Of a stretch of DNA of 64,000 nucleotides, positions 38,769-50,453 are shown piece after piece. The position numbers were made by a program, and so were the translations under genes. The notes below the pieces were generated by a model. That model saw only the letters and a program-made list of their open reading frames with translations. It ran no database searches and was not told the DNA's origin. Location of the stretch: positions 62,001 through 126,000 of the forward strand of contig NZ_JACIIV010000011.1 of NCBI RefSeq assembly GCF_014205635.1, in the 5' to 3' direction. The stretch's first letter is position 1; each line of letters begins with the position of its first letter. Source of the DNA: Polymorphobacter multimanifer (lineage in GTDB: Bacteria; Pseudomonadota; Alphaproteobacteria; Sphingomonadales; Sphingomonadaceae).

Positions 38769-39932
38769 ATGGTTTCGCGATTCGCCACGACGTCTGCCGT
38801 TGCTGTTTCCCTCGCACTGCTGGCGACTGCGCCGGCGCATGCAGTTGTGGCGTTCGATTCGTCGGCCGCTGGTGCCCTGCAGGCGATGCGCGAGCTGAAC
38901 CTCATGGTTTTCAATGACTACAGCTCATCGGGCCAGGAGGTAGAGGGCAAGACCTTCATCGGTGGCAATGCCAACAGCAATGCCAATTGGGGCATCGGCA
39001 ATGGCTCGCAGGGCGGCGCGGTGTCGTCGCGGCCGACGCTGACGGTCGTGGGCAATGCCAATCTTGGCGGCCAGCTCAACAATGGCTCGAACGGTGGCAG
39101 CGGCAATGTGGGGACGCCGGCCGGAGTGACCGTTGGTGGCAATCTGAGCAACCTCAACATGAACGCGCAGAATGCGACGCTGAAGGTTGGTGGTTCCGCG
39201 AGCAACGTCAACGGATCTTCGGGATCGACGATCCAGGTGGGTGGTGCCACGTCGGGCAATTTCAACCTCAACGGTGCCACGCTGAGTGCCAATCTGGGCC
39301 CGAGCTTCACCCAGCCACTGGTCAATTCGCTGACGGCGGAACGCTCGGCGTTGATCGCGGGCTTCACCGCGCTCTCGTCGCAGCTTGCGGCCTATGAGTG
39401 GGAGGGCAACCCCAACACCATCACCCAGGGCGGGCAGGGGGCAATCTTCAACGTTGCCGACAGCAGCAACGGGTATGCGCTGTTCACCATCAACGCCGCC
39501 GACGTCGGCAACCAGATTGCCTTCAACCTCGTCGGGCCGGTGCAGCCGATCGTCATCAATGTGCTCGGCACGGGGACGATCGACTGGAATGCCAATGCTG
39601 TCACCGGCACCATCAATCCGCGCGACCTGAACCCGTGGATCATCTGGAACTTCGTCGAAGCCACTGCGATCAATTTCAACCGGCAGTTTCATGGCAGCGT
39701 GCTTGCAGTGAACGCGGCGCTCAACATCACCCAGGTCCTCGAGGGCAGCGTGATCGGCAAGAGTGCGACGCAGAGTGCCGAAATCCATCTCGGCACCTAT
39801 GCCGGCGGCAACATCCTGATGGAGCCGATCCCCGAGCCCGCGAGCTGGGCAATGATGATCGCCGGCTTCGGTCTGGTGGGCGCCACGATGCGGCGCCGGC
39901 GTGTCATCCGGTCGGTGGTTGCCGCGGCCTGA
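38769..39932 (+). CDS. Choice-of-anchor A, PEP-CTERM surface protein
   Basis: 387 residues from ATG 38769, with AAGGAG 6 bases upstream. A signal peptide ends at APAHA (about 27). The middle is rich in Gly/Asn/Ser ([25 protein letters not shown]), the collagen-binding-like choice-of-anchor A domain. The tail [24 protein letters not shown] is the PEPxxWA sorting signal: recognition motif, membrane helix, Arg cluster. Such proteins are cut and exported by an exosortase, tied to exopolysaccharide. No exosortase gene is here. Its 3' end overlaps the convergent iron-sulfur gene by 29 bases. Confidence 0.9.
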   Translation: MVSRFATTSAVAVSLALLATAPAHAVVAFDSSAAGALQAMRELNLMVFNDYSSSGQEVEGKTFIGGNANSNANWGIGNGSQGGAVSSRPTLTVVGNANLGGQLNNGSNGGSGNVGTPAGVTVGGNLSNLNMNAQNATLKVGGSASNVNGSSGSTIQVGGATSGNFNLNGATLSANLGPSFTQPLVNSLTAERSALIAGFTALSSQLAAYEWEGNPNTITQGGQGAIFNVADSSNGYALFTINAADVGNQIAFNLVGPVQPIVINVLGTGTIDWNANAVTGTINPRDLNPWIIWNFVEATAINFNRQFHGSVLAVNAALNITQVLEGSVIGKSATQSAEIHLGTYAGGNILMEPIPEPASWAMMIAGFGLVGATMRRRRVIRSVVAAA

Positions 39933-40443
39933 GGCTGGGAGCCAGTCGCACGGCTTCGCCGGGCGCCGTGTCCGGCCCCGGCAGCGGCGTCGGCAAGTCT
40001 CCGCGTGCGGCGCGGATGATGGCGCGGCGGATGCGCGGATAGGTGCCGCAACGGCAGAGGTTGGTGATCTCCGCATCGATATCGGCGGGTGTCGGCTCGG
40101 GCTTGGCCTTGATGAGTGCTGCCGCCGCCATGATCATGCCTGACTGGCAGAAGCCGCACTGGGGAACCTGCTCGGCGATCCAGGCCTGCTGGATGGGGTG
40201 TGAGCGATCGTCCGACAGGCCTTCGATCGTGGTGACGAAGGTGCCTTCCAGCGCGCCGATGGTGACCTGGCATGAGCGGGTGGCGATGCCATCGACATGG
40301 ACGGTGCAGGCGCCGCACAGCCCGGCGCCGCAACCATATTTGGTGCCGGTGAGGTTGGCGGCATCGCGCAGTGCCCAAAGCAGCGGCGTGTCGGGAGAAA
40401 GCTTGAACTCGACCGGCGAGTTGTTGATGGTGAAGCGCGTCAT
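39904..40443 (-). CDS. Lone [2Fe-2S] small subunit of a molybdenum hydroxylase (CoxS/IorA-like)
   Basis: 179 residues. Plant-type ferredoxin cluster in the N-terminal half (C38, C43, C46, C58 in [17 protein letters not shown]...C) and a second helical-domain cluster (QCGFCQSG and [11 protein letters not shown]). In isoquinoline oxidoreductase, CO dehydrogenase and xanthine dehydrogenase types this subunit passes electrons from a molybdopterin large subunit, normally encoded next door. Here no large or FAD subunit is present on either side. The start lies 32 bases from the divergent isomerase gene. Confidence 0.92.
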   Translation of the reverse strand: MTRFTINNSPVEFKLSPDTPLLWALRDAANLTGTKYGCGAGLCGACTVHVDGIATRSCQVTIGALEGTFVTTIEGLSDDRSHPIQQAWIAEQVPQCGFCQSGMIMAAAALIKAKPEPTPADIDAEITNLCRCGTYPRIRRAIIRAARGDLPTPLPGPDTAPGEAVRLAPSLRPRQPPTG

Positions 40444-40475
40444 GCGAACAAGCCTGTAGCCGAGGGGATGCCAAG

Positions 40476-41294
40476 ATGGAACTGACCACGCTCGAGTATC
40501 GCGTCGAGGGGCCGATCGCCGAGGTGACGATGTGCCGACCGGCCGAACTCAACACGATGAACAAGGCGTTCTGGACCGAGTTGATCGAGGTGTTCAAGGC
40601 GATCGACGCCGAGCCTTCGATCCGCGCCGTGATCGTGGCGTCGAGCGGCAAGCACTTCACCGCGGGGCTCGACCTGGGCTGGGCGGGGGCGACGGGCCAT
40701 GACCCGGATGCCGATGCGGGGCGGGCGCGCGAGGCGTTTCGCCGGCATATTCTGGAGATGCAGGAGACGTTCAACGTCGTCGATCGCTGCCGGGTGCCGG
40801 TGATCGCGGTGGTGCAGGGCGGCTGCATCGGCGGCGGTGTGGATTTCGTCACGGCGTGCGACATCCGCATCGGCACCGAGAACTGCTTCTTCACGGTGCA
40901 GGAAGTGAACATCGCCATCGTTGCCGACGTCGGCACGCTGCAGCGGCTGCCGCATCTGCTGCCGCAGGGGCTGGTGCGCGAGCTCGCCTATACCGGGCGG
41001 CGCTTTGCGGCGGCGGAAGCCAAGCACTGGGGGTTCCTCAACCGGGTCGAGGAAGACCATGGCGCCGCCATGGCGAGCGCACGGGCGATGGCGCACGAGA
41101 TTGCCGGCAAATCGCCGTTGGCGGTGACGGGCATCAAGCGTGTGCTCAACCATGGCCGCGACCACAGCATCGAGGATGGGCTGGAATATGTGGCGCTCTG
41201 GAATGCCGCGATGCTGCAGGGCGAGGATGTGCCCAAGGCGGTGAAGGCGCAGATGGCGCGGCAGAACGCGGCTTTTGCCGATTTGAAGGGTTGA
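40476..41294 (+). CDS. Enoyl-CoA hydratase/isomerase, dienoyl-CoA isomerase-like
   Basis: 272 residues, crotonase fold. Oxyanion motifs [10 protein letters not shown] and GGCIGGGVD. The segment [22 protein letters not shown] is the hallmark of delta3,5-delta2,4-dienoyl-CoA isomerases. The three acidic residues of that enzyme (Asp176, Glu196, Asp204 in rat ECH1) are matched with the same spacing by D123, E143 and D151. It would shift double bonds during breakdown of unsaturated fatty acids. Stands alone between the iron-sulfur gene and the oxidase operon. Confidence 0.88.
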   Translation: MELTTLEYRVEGPIAEVTMCRPAELNTMNKAFWTELIEVFKAIDAEPSIRAVIVASSGKHFTAGLDLGWAGATGHDPDADAGRAREAFRRHILEMQETFNVVDRCRVPVIAVVQGGCIGGGVDFVTACDIRIGTENCFFTVQEVNIAIVADVGTLQRLPHLLPQGLVRELAYTGRRFAAAEAKHWGFLNRVEEDHGAAMASARAMAHEIAGKSPLAVTGIKRVLNHGRDHSIEDGLEYVALWNAAMLQGEDVPKAVKAQMARQNAAFADLKG

Positions 41295-41401
41295 AATCGG
41301 GGGGGCGCGACGTCAAGGCCGCTTGCCCGCTGCGCTGCATCGCGTCATAGACGGCCCAGCAAAAGACCGGATAGTCCGGCCTCGATTTTCGAAGGGCCTT
41401 T

Positions 41402-44076
<2,675 letters not shown>

Positions 44077-44124
44077 GGCCGTGGGCGGCAGGGGGCGGTG
44101 CCTCCTGCCGCTGCGGATAGGGTT

Positions 44125-45054
44125 ATGAACACAGCACAGACCAGCGAGCCGCTTTCGACGGCTCCGGTGACGGCATTCGCCGATTGGCGCGATTACTTTG
44201 CCTTGCTCAAGCCGCGTGTGATGACCCTGGTCATCTTCACGGCCGCCTGCGCGATGGTGGCCGCCCCCGGCCAGCTGCATCCGTTCCTGGCGTTCGTGTC
44301 GGTGCTGTGCGTGGCGGTGGCGGCCGGTGCCGCGGGTGCGCTCAACCAATGGTATGAGGCCGATATCGACGCGCTGATGAAGCGCACGGCCAACCGCCCG
44401 CTTCCCGCCGGCCGGCTTGCTGCTGGCGAGGCGCTGACCTTCGGGATCGTGCTGTCGGTGGGCAGCGTCATGATCATGGGCTTGGCGCTCAACTGGGTCG
44501 CTGCGGCGTGGCTGGCGGTTTCGATCGGCTTTTACGTGTTCGTCTACACGATGTGGCTCAAGCGCCGCACGCCGCAGAACATCGTGATCGGCGGTGCTGC
44601 CGGGGCGTTTCCGGTGCTGGTGGGCTGGGCATCGGTGGCGGGAGACACGCCGCTGATGGCCTGGGTGCTGTTCGGAATCATCTTCCTGTGGACCCCGCCG
44701 CACTTCTGGGCGTTGGCACTGTTCATGGAAGCCGATTATTCCAAGGCCGGGGTGCCGATGTTGCCCGTGACGCATGGACTTGCCGAAACGCGGCGGCAGA
44801 TCCTCTGGTATTCGTTCGCGCTGGTCGCTTGCACGCTGGTGCCGCTGCCGGGGATCACCGGGCTGGCGGGCTGGGCCTATGGATCGACGGCGATTTTCAC
44901 CGGAGCACTGTTCATTGCCTTTGCGGTGCAGGTGTATCGCAGCACGTCCGTCTCCTCGGCCGAGATGTTCGCGGAGAAGCGATTGTTCAAGTTCAGCCTG
45001 TTCTACCTGGCCTCGCTGTTCGGCGCGCTTGTCGCCGATGTGTGGCTGGCATGA
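44125..45054 (+). CDS. ctaB: Heme O synthase (protoheme IX farnesyltransferase)
   Basis: 309 residues from ATG 44125, with AGGG close upstream; a GTG at 44098 is the less likely start. UbiA-type prenyltransferase with about nine helices and the two Asp-rich motifs: NQWYEADIDALMKRTANRPL and YTMWLKRRTPQNIVIGG. It farnesylates heme b for the a-type hemes of the oxidase encoded just before. Its stop overlaps the next start (ATGA). Confidence 0.97.
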   Translation: MNTAQTSEPLSTAPVTAFADWRDYFALLKPRVMTLVIFTAACAMVAAPGQLHPFLAFVSVLCVAVAAGAAGALNQWYEADIDALMKRTANRPLPAGRLAAGEALTFGIVLSVGSVMIMGLALNWVAAAWLAVSIGFYVFVYTMWLKRRTPQNIVIGGAAGAFPVLVGWASVAGDTPLMAWVLFGIIFLWTPPHFWALALFMEADYSKAGVPMLPVTHGLAETRRQILWYSFALVACTLVPLPGITGLAGWAYGSTAIFTGALFIAFAVQVYRSTSVSSAEMFAEKRLFKFSLFYLASLFGALVADVWLA

Positions 45055-45251
45055 CCGATCCTGCTCTGTGGAGCGCCGCCGAGCGCGCGGCCTTCGACGC
45101 GCGGCGGCGCTCGCGCAACCTGGCGCTGGGGATCTTGCTGGCCGCGCTGACGGTGCTGTTCTTCGGCATCACCATGGTGCGGATGGTGCCGCCCTCGGGT
45201 GAGGTTCAGGCAAAGCTGCAGGCCCAGAAGCCGGGCTGGGACGGCCGATGA
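45051..45251 (+). CDS. Small CoxF-like oxidase assembly protein
   Basis: 66 residues: a charged N-terminal segment (AERAAFDARRRSRN), one membrane helix (about 25-45, LALGILLAALTVLFFGITMV) and a short outer tail. Its place between ctaB and ctaG, overlapping both by four bases, matches the small CoxF-type protein of alphaproteobacterial oxidase operons. The sequence itself has no diagnostic motif, so the name rests on context. Confidence 0.75.
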   Translation: MTDPALWSAAERAAFDARRRSRNLALGILLAALTVLFFGITMVRMVPPSGEVQAKLQAQKPGWDGR

Positions 45252-45805
45252 CGACGCAGCTCGAGATTGCCAAGCGCCGGACGGGGTGGCTGGCTGCGCT
45301 TGGGGCGGTGTCGATGATCGGGGCGGCCTATGCGGCGGTGCCGCTCTACCGGCTGTTCTGCCAGGTGACGGGCTATAATGGCACGGTGAGCCGCGCCGAT
45401 GCATCGAGCTTGCCCGATGCGGCGCGCGTGCAGGCGCTTGGCGGGCAGATGATTCGCATCCGTTTCGATGCCACCACCGCTGCCGGGCTGCCGTGGCGGT
45501 TCAAGCCCAGGCAGATCACCAACGACATCAAGATCGGCGAGAAGGCGCTCGCTTATTATACCGCGACCAACACGAGTGCGAAGACGATCGTGGGGCGGGC
45601 GACCTATAATGTGTCGCCCGACACCGCGGGGCAATACTTCCGCAAGATCGAGTGTTTCTGCTTTACCGAGCAATCCTTGGCACCGGGGCAGACGGTGGAG
45701 ATGCCGGTCATCTACTATATCGATCCGGCGATCCTCGATGATCCGAGCGCCAACCGCATTTCGGAGATCACGCTGTCATACACCTTCTTCCCGCAGGCGG
45801 ATTAG
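45248..45805 (+). CDS. ctaG: Cytochrome oxidase copper chaperone CtaG (Cox11)
   Basis: 185 residues. One N-terminal membrane helix (about 13-32) ending in YRLFCQVTGYNGT, then a periplasmic immunoglobulin-like domain with the copper motif ECFCFTEQ and MPVIYYIDP. It delivers copper to the CuB site of subunit I. A 107-base gap to coxC follows, with no other gene seen in it. Confidence 0.97.
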   Translation: MTTQLEIAKRRTGWLAALGAVSMIGAAYAAVPLYRLFCQVTGYNGTVSRADASSLPDAARVQALGGQMIRIRFDATTAAGLPWRFKPRQITNDIKIGEKALAYYTATNTSAKTIVGRATYNVSPDTAGQYFRKIECFCFTEQSLAPGQTVEMPVIYYIDPAILDDPSANRISEITLSYTFFPQAD

Positions 45806-45912
45806 CGGGTGCTGGACAGCGGGTATCCGGGCGGCGTAAGCGACACCCACTTCGCAGTTGCGGCAGAACGCCGCGAGCGCGAGCAAGACATGATGATCAG
45901 GAAGGGCTGACA

Positions 45913-46746
45913 ATGGCCGGCGGCAAGACGCACGATTTCCACATTCTCAATCCCTCGCCGTGGCCATTGGCGATGTCCGCCGCGATGCTGGTGATGGCCG
46001 CGGGTGCGATTGGCTGGATGCACGAGATGGCCTGGGGGCAGCTGGCCTTCTGGCCCGGCATGGGCGGCGTGGTGGCGTGCTTCTATTTCTGGTGGCGCTC
46101 GGTGGTTCGCGAAGCGAATGGCGGCGACCATACGCCAGTGGTGCAGCTGCACCACCGCTACGGGATGATCCTGTTCATCGCGTCGGAAGTCATGTTCTTC
46201 GTTGCCTGGTTCTGGGCCTATTTCAACGCTGCGCTTTATCCATCGAGCCATGAGACGGTGGGCGGGGTGTGGCCGCCGAGTGGCATCGAGGTGCTCGATC
46301 CGTTCGTCTATCCCCTGCTGAACACGCTGATCCTGCTGCTTTCGGGCACCACCGTCACCTGGGCGCATCATGCGATGATCCATGATGACCGCAAGGGGCT
46401 GAAGCAGGGGCTGTGGCTGACCGTGGCGCTGGGTCTGCTCTTCTCGACGGTGCAGGCCTATGAGTATCATCATGCCAGTTTCGGCATGGACAGCAGCATC
46501 TACGGCGCCACCTTCTATATGGCGACGGGCTTCCATGGCTTTCACGTCGTGGTGGGGACGATCTTCCTGATGGTGTGCCTGGCGCGCGTCTATCAGGGTG
46601 ACTTCACCTCGAAGCAGCATTTCGGCTTCGAGGCGGCGGCCTGGTACTGGCACTTCGTCGATGTGGTGTGGCTGTTCCTGTTCATCGCCATCTATGTGTG
46701 GGGCTCCAACTTCGGCGCCGCCGTACTCAAGACCGCGTTTGGCTGA
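45913..46746 (+). CDS. coxC: Cytochrome c oxidase subunit III
   Basis: 277 residues with seven membrane helices. Typical motifs: FHILNPSPWPL, QLHHRYGMILFIASEVMFFVAWFWAYF, GTTVTWAHHAM, TGFHGFHV and AAWYWHFVDVVWLFLF. It stabilises subunit I and binds lipid. The last bases overlap the probable TTG start of the DUF983 gene. Confidence 0.98.
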   Translation: MAGGKTHDFHILNPSPWPLAMSAAMLVMAAGAIGWMHEMAWGQLAFWPGMGGVVACFYFWWRSVVREANGGDHTPVVQLHHRYGMILFIASEVMFFVAWFWAYFNAALYPSSHETVGGVWPPSGIEVLDPFVYPLLNTLILLLSGTTVTWAHHAMIHDDRKGLKQGLWLTVALGLLFSTVQAYEYHHASFGMDSSIYGATFYMATGFHGFHVVVGTIFLMVCLARVYQGDFTSKQHFGFEAAAWYWHFVDVVWLFLFIAIYVWGSNFGAAVLKTAFG

Positions 46747-47101
46747 TCTGCCGCCTCGCAGTGCGGTGCAGCATGGCCTGCGAGGCCGCTGCCCGCGCTG
46801 CGGCGAAGGCGCGCTTTTTGCCGGGCCGGTGGCTTATGCGCCGGCGTGCACGGCATGCGGGCTCGATTATTCCAGCTTCAATGTGGGCGACGGGGCGGCG
46901 GCCTTCCTGATCCTGATCGTGGGTGCTGTCATCACCGGGCTGGCGTTGTGGCTCGAGTTGAGCCGCGAGCCGCCCTGGTGGGTGCATGCGCTGCTGTGGC
47001 TCCCGCTGACGCTAGGGCTTTCGCTCGGGCTGATGCGGCTGGCGAAGGGCGTGTTGCTGGGAATCGAGTATCAGCAGGACGCGCGCGAGGGGCGGCAATG
47101 A
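46739..47101 (+). CDS. DUF983 family protein
   Basis: About 120 residues. An N-terminal zinc ribbon (GRCPRCGEG ... CTACGLDY) is followed by two membrane helices (about 50-72 and 80-100) and a charged tail. DUF983 proteins are standard members of alphaproteobacterial oxidase operons; role unknown. The start is unclear: TTG at 46739 (overlapping coxC) or GTG at 46766 are the only candidates and neither has a clear ribosome site. The stop overlaps the SURF1 start (ATGA). Confidence 0.88.
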   Translation: MADLPPRSAVQHGLRGRCPRCGEGALFAGPVAYAPACTACGLDYSSFNVGDGAAAFLILIVGAVITGLALWLELSREPPWWVHALLWLPLTLGLSLGLMRLAKGVLLGIEYQQDAREGRQ

Positions 47102-47730
47102 CGGCACGGCGTGTGCCGATTCTGGCGACGCTGCTGGTTTTTGCGCTCACCGCCTTTCTGGTCAGCCTTGGCGTGTGGCAGCTGCAGCGCGCGGCGTGGA
47201 AGGCCGATCTTGTCACCAAGCTGGAGGCCGCTCCCGACCAGCCGCTGTTGGGGCCGACCGACTTCTACGAGAGCATGGTCGGCCTCAGGAGCGTGCAATA
47301 TCGCCGCGCGCAACATGTCTGCCGTCCGGGGACGGTCCGTCCCTATGACCTGAAGGGCGGCAGCAACCGCAGTGGGCAGGGCGGCTTTCTGGTGCTCGTC
47401 TCGTGCCGGCCGAACGACAAGCCGCCCGATATCGTGGTGGTGGCGGGATGGACGCGAAGTGCCCGCGCCATGGAGGCGAGCTATACCGTCGACACGATGT
47501 TCGAAGGGCTGGTGATCGAACGCCCTTATGGCGATGAGCCCGACCGCCCGCACTTCATGCTGATCCCGACGACCGCCATCCCCGGCCTGCAGCCTTCGCG
47601 ACTGCCTTCGGCGCGGGACTTGCCGGACAATCACCTTGCTTATGCAGGACAGTGGTTCGGCTTGGCGGCGGCGATGCTGGCGATTTATGGGCTGGTGCTG
47701 CGGCGGCGGGCGAAGGCGTTGCCGGGGTGA
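47098..47730 (+). CDS. surf1: SURF1 family oxidase assembly protein
   Basis: 210 residues from ATG 47098. Membrane helix at each end (about 8-26 and 185-203) with a periplasmic part between, as in SURF1. Motifs: LGVWQLQRAAWKADLV, GFLVLVSC, VVAGWTRS and the closing NHLAYAGQWFGLAAAMLAIY. It helps insert heme a into subunit I. Confidence 0.95.
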   Translation: MTARRVPILATLLVFALTAFLVSLGVWQLQRAAWKADLVTKLEAAPDQPLLGPTDFYESMVGLRSVQYRRAQHVCRPGTVRPYDLKGGSNRSGQGGFLVLVSCRPNDKPPDIVVVAGWTRSARAMEASYTVDTMFEGLVIERPYGDEPDRPHFMLIPTTAIPGLQPSRLPSARDLPDNHLAYAGQWFGLAAAMLAIYGLVLRRRAKALPG

Positions 47731-47808
47731 GCGGCTGGTGGCCGCGCCTGTAAGGTCTTGCATCACCATCGCTGTTCCATCACGCGCGAATCGGCGCTAG
47801 GCGGGGGC

Positions 47809-49215
47809 ATGGATTATGTCAGCACGCGCGGGAGCGCTCCCGTTCTGGATTTTGCGAGTGTCACGCTGGCCGGATTGGCGAGTGATGGCGGGCTTTATGT
47901 GCCGCGGGATTGGCCGGTTCTGAGCCGGGACGAGATCGCGGACCTGGCGGGGCTGGATTATGTCGAGACGGCGGTGCGGGTGTGTGCGCCGTTTGTGGGG
48001 GATGTGCTCGGTGAGGCGGAGCTGCGGTCGTTGCTCGGGCGGGCTTATGCGAGCTTCAGCCATGCAGCGACAGTGCCGCTGGTGCAGCTCGATGGGCAGC
48101 ATTGGTTGCTGGAGCTTTTTCATGGGCCGACACTCGCCTTCAAGGATGTGGCGATGCAGGCGCTGGGGCAACTGTTCGAGCGGTTCCTGAGTGGCTCGGG
48201 GCGGCATCTGACGGTGATCGGGGCGACTTCGGGGGATACGGGGTCGGCGGCGATCAATGCGCTTGCCGGAGTCGAGGGGGTGGAGGTGTTCATGCTCCAT
48301 CCGAAGGGCCGGGTGTCCGATGTGCAGCGGCGGCAGATGACGACGGTGCTGACGCCGAATGTGCACAACATCGCCATCGAGGGCAGCTTCGATGATGCGC
48401 AGGCACTGGTGAAGGCGATGTTCAACGACGCTTCGTTCGCGCGGCGGTTCCCACTTTCGGCGGTGAACAGCATCAACTGGGCGCGGCTGATGCTGCAGAT
48501 CGTCTATTATTTTTATGCGGCGGTGCGGCTTGGCGCGCCCGAGCGGGCGGTGGCGTTTTCGGTGCCGACGGGCAATTTCGGCGATGTGTTTGCCGGCTAT
48601 GTGGCGAGCCGGATGGGACTGCCGATCGAGCGGCTGGTGGTGGCGACCAACGAGAACGACATTCTGCACCGGGCGCTGAGTGCCGGCGATTATTCGGTGG
48701 GCCAGGTGGCGCCGACGAGCAGCCCTTCGATGGATATCCAGGTGAGCAGCAACTTCGAGCGGCTGTTGTTCGACCTGCATGGGCGTGATGGTGCCGCACT
48801 GGCGGCAACGATGCAGGGCTTCGAGGCGACGCGCGCGATGGCAGTTCCGGATGCGATGCGCGGCGAGGCTTCTGCGCTGTTTGCCAGCGCGCGAGTGGAT
48901 GTGGACAGCATGGCGCAGACGCTGCGATGGGCGCAGGACAAGTGCGGGCAGATCATCGATCCGCACACGGCGATCGGGTTGGCGGCGGCGAAGCGGCATG
49001 TGGGGGCCGCACCCATGGTGACGCTGGCGACGGCACACCCGGCGAAGTTCCGCGATGCGGTGGAGCGGGCGTGCGGCATTCGGCCGGCACTACCGGCGCG
49101 GGTGGCGGGGCTGTTCGACCGCGAGGAGCGTTATGCGGTGCTGCCGGCCGAGCTGGGTGCTGTGCAGGCGTTCATTGCCGAGCGGGCGCGGCCGGCGGAC
49201 GCGGTGGCGGCATGA
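47809..49215 (+). CDS. thrC: Threonine synthase
   Basis: 468 residues from ATG 47809 (an upstream TTG-type extension is not conserved). The long, fold type II form: STRGSAPVLDF at the start, PLP lysine in HGPTLAFKDVAMQ (about residue 111), GATSGDTGSAAI, and the phosphate loop SVPTGNFGDVFAGY. It makes threonine from O-phosphohomoserine. Its stop overlaps the M16 peptidase start. This linkage to the oxidase operon is common in alphaproteobacteria. Confidence 0.96.
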   Translation: MDYVSTRGSAPVLDFASVTLAGLASDGGLYVPRDWPVLSRDEIADLAGLDYVETAVRVCAPFVGDVLGEAELRSLLGRAYASFSHAATVPLVQLDGQHWLLELFHGPTLAFKDVAMQALGQLFERFLSGSGRHLTVIGATSGDTGSAAINALAGVEGVEVFMLHPKGRVSDVQRRQMTTVLTPNVHNIAIEGSFDDAQALVKAMFNDASFARRFPLSAVNSINWARLMLQIVYYFYAAVRLGAPERAVAFSVPTGNFGDVFAGYVASRMGLPIERLVVATNENDILHRALSAGDYSVGQVAPTSSPSMDIQVSSNFERLLFDLHGRDGAALAATMQGFEATRAMAVPDAMRGEASALFASARVDVDSMAQTLRWAQDKCGQIIDPHTAIGLAAAKRHVGAAPMVTLATAHPAKFRDAVERACGIRPALPARVAGLFDREERYAVLPAELGAVQAFIAERARPADAVAA

Positions 49216-50453
49216 GGGTGCCGTTGATCGGCGTGACGCGCCATGGGCTGCGGGTGGCAACGTGCGAAGTGGCGGGGGTAGAGACGGTGGCGATCAACCT
49301 GCTCGCCGACACGGGTGCCCGCTATGAAAGCGAGGCGTTGAACGGGGTGGCGCACCTGTTCGAGCATATGGTGTTCAAGGGCTCGATGCGGCGCTCGGCG
49401 CGCGAGATTGCCGAAGCGATCGAGGATGTGGGCGGGCAGCTGAATGCCTGGACCTCGCGCGACATGACGGCGTTTCATGCGCGCGTGCTGGCGCGCGACC
49501 TGCCGCTGGGATTGGACCTGATCGCCGACATGCTCGGGGACCCGCGCTTCGACGAGGAGGAGCTGGTCCGGGAGAAGCATGTGGTGCTGCAGGAGCTGGG
49601 CGAGGCGCGCGATACGCCCGACGACATCGTGTTCGACCATCTGCAGGAGGCGGCGTTTCCAGGGCAGGCGCTGGGGCGGTCGATCCTGGGGAGCGAGGAC
49701 AGCCTGGAGCGGATCACGGCCGCTGATCTGCGCAGCTGGCGCGATTCGCATTATCAGCCGGGGCAGCTGACGCTGGTGGTGGCGGGCAAGGCCGAGCATG
49801 ATGCAGTGATGCGGCTGGCCGAGGCGGCGTTCGTGCCGGCGGGGACGCCCGGCGTGCGCGCGGCGGCGGAGGCGGTGCGTTTTTCGGCCGGTACGGCGGC
49901 AGACCATCGCAAGGCCGAGCAGGCGCAGCTGACGATGGGGCTGCCGGCACCCGGCTACCATGATGCGACGCATGATGCGGCGGTGCTCTTCACGATGGCA
50001 GTGGGGGGCGGCATGTCTTCGCGGCTGTTCCAGGATGTGCGCGAGGCGCGGGGGCTGGCCTATTCGGTGAGTGCAGCTGTTTCGCCCTATGCCGATGGCG
50101 GGTTGATGAGCGTGCATGCGGCGTGTGCGAAGGACCAGGCTGCTGCGGCGCGGGCGCTGATCGACGAGGTGCTGGCGGGTGCCGTGCAAACGCTGAGCAC
50201 GGCCGAGCTCGAGCGGGCGCGGGCGCAGGCGGTGGCGGGGCTGCTGATGGCGCTGGAAAGCCCGACCGGCCAGGCGGATTATGCAGCGCGGCAGCTGGTG
50301 ATCCACGGGCGTTTCCTCGAGCCTTGCGAAGTGATCGCGCGGCTGGAGGCGGTGAGCGTGGACGAGGCGCGCGCGGCGGGGGCGGCAATGCTTGCCCATG
50401 CGCCGGCGCGGGCGGAGATCGGGGCCGGAGCGAAACGTCGGAAGGCGGCATGA
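49212..50453 (+). CDS. M16 family zinc peptidase
   Basis: 413 residues from ATG 49212. N-terminal catalytic half with the inverted zinc motif H48-L-F-E51-H52 and a later Glu in EEELVREKHVVLQEL; the C-terminal half has GGGMSSRLFQDVREARGLAYSVSA, the substrate-binding R/Y signature of this family. It resembles the mitochondrial processing peptidase beta subunit. No signal peptide is seen, so it is probably cytoplasmic. Start and stop overlap thrC and the methyltransferase by ATGA. Confidence 0.93.
   Translation: MRVPLIGVTRHGLRVATCEVAGVETVAINLLADTGARYESEALNGVAHLFEHMVFKGSMRRSAREIAEAIEDVGGQLNAWTSRDMTAFHARVLARDLPLGLDLIADMLGDPRFDEEELVREKHVVLQELGEARDTPDDIVFDHLQEAAFPGQALGRSILGSEDSLERITAADLRSWRDSHYQPGQLTLVVAGKAEHDAVMRLAEAAFVPAGTPGVRAAAEAVRFSAGTAADHRKAEQAQLTMGLPAPGYHDATHDAAVLFTMAVGGGMSSRLFQDVREARGLAYSVSAAVSPYADGGLMSVHAACAKDQAAAARALIDEVLAGAVQTLSTAELERARAQAVAGLLMALESPTGQADYAARQLVIHGRFLEPCEVIARLEAVSVDEARAAGAAMLAHAPARAEIGAGAKRRKAA

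Noticed and set aside
47731-47808. Riboswitch or attenuator ahead of thrC
   Set aside because: The gap is only 78 bases, with no leader peptide rich in Thr/Ile codons and no terminator-like hairpin.
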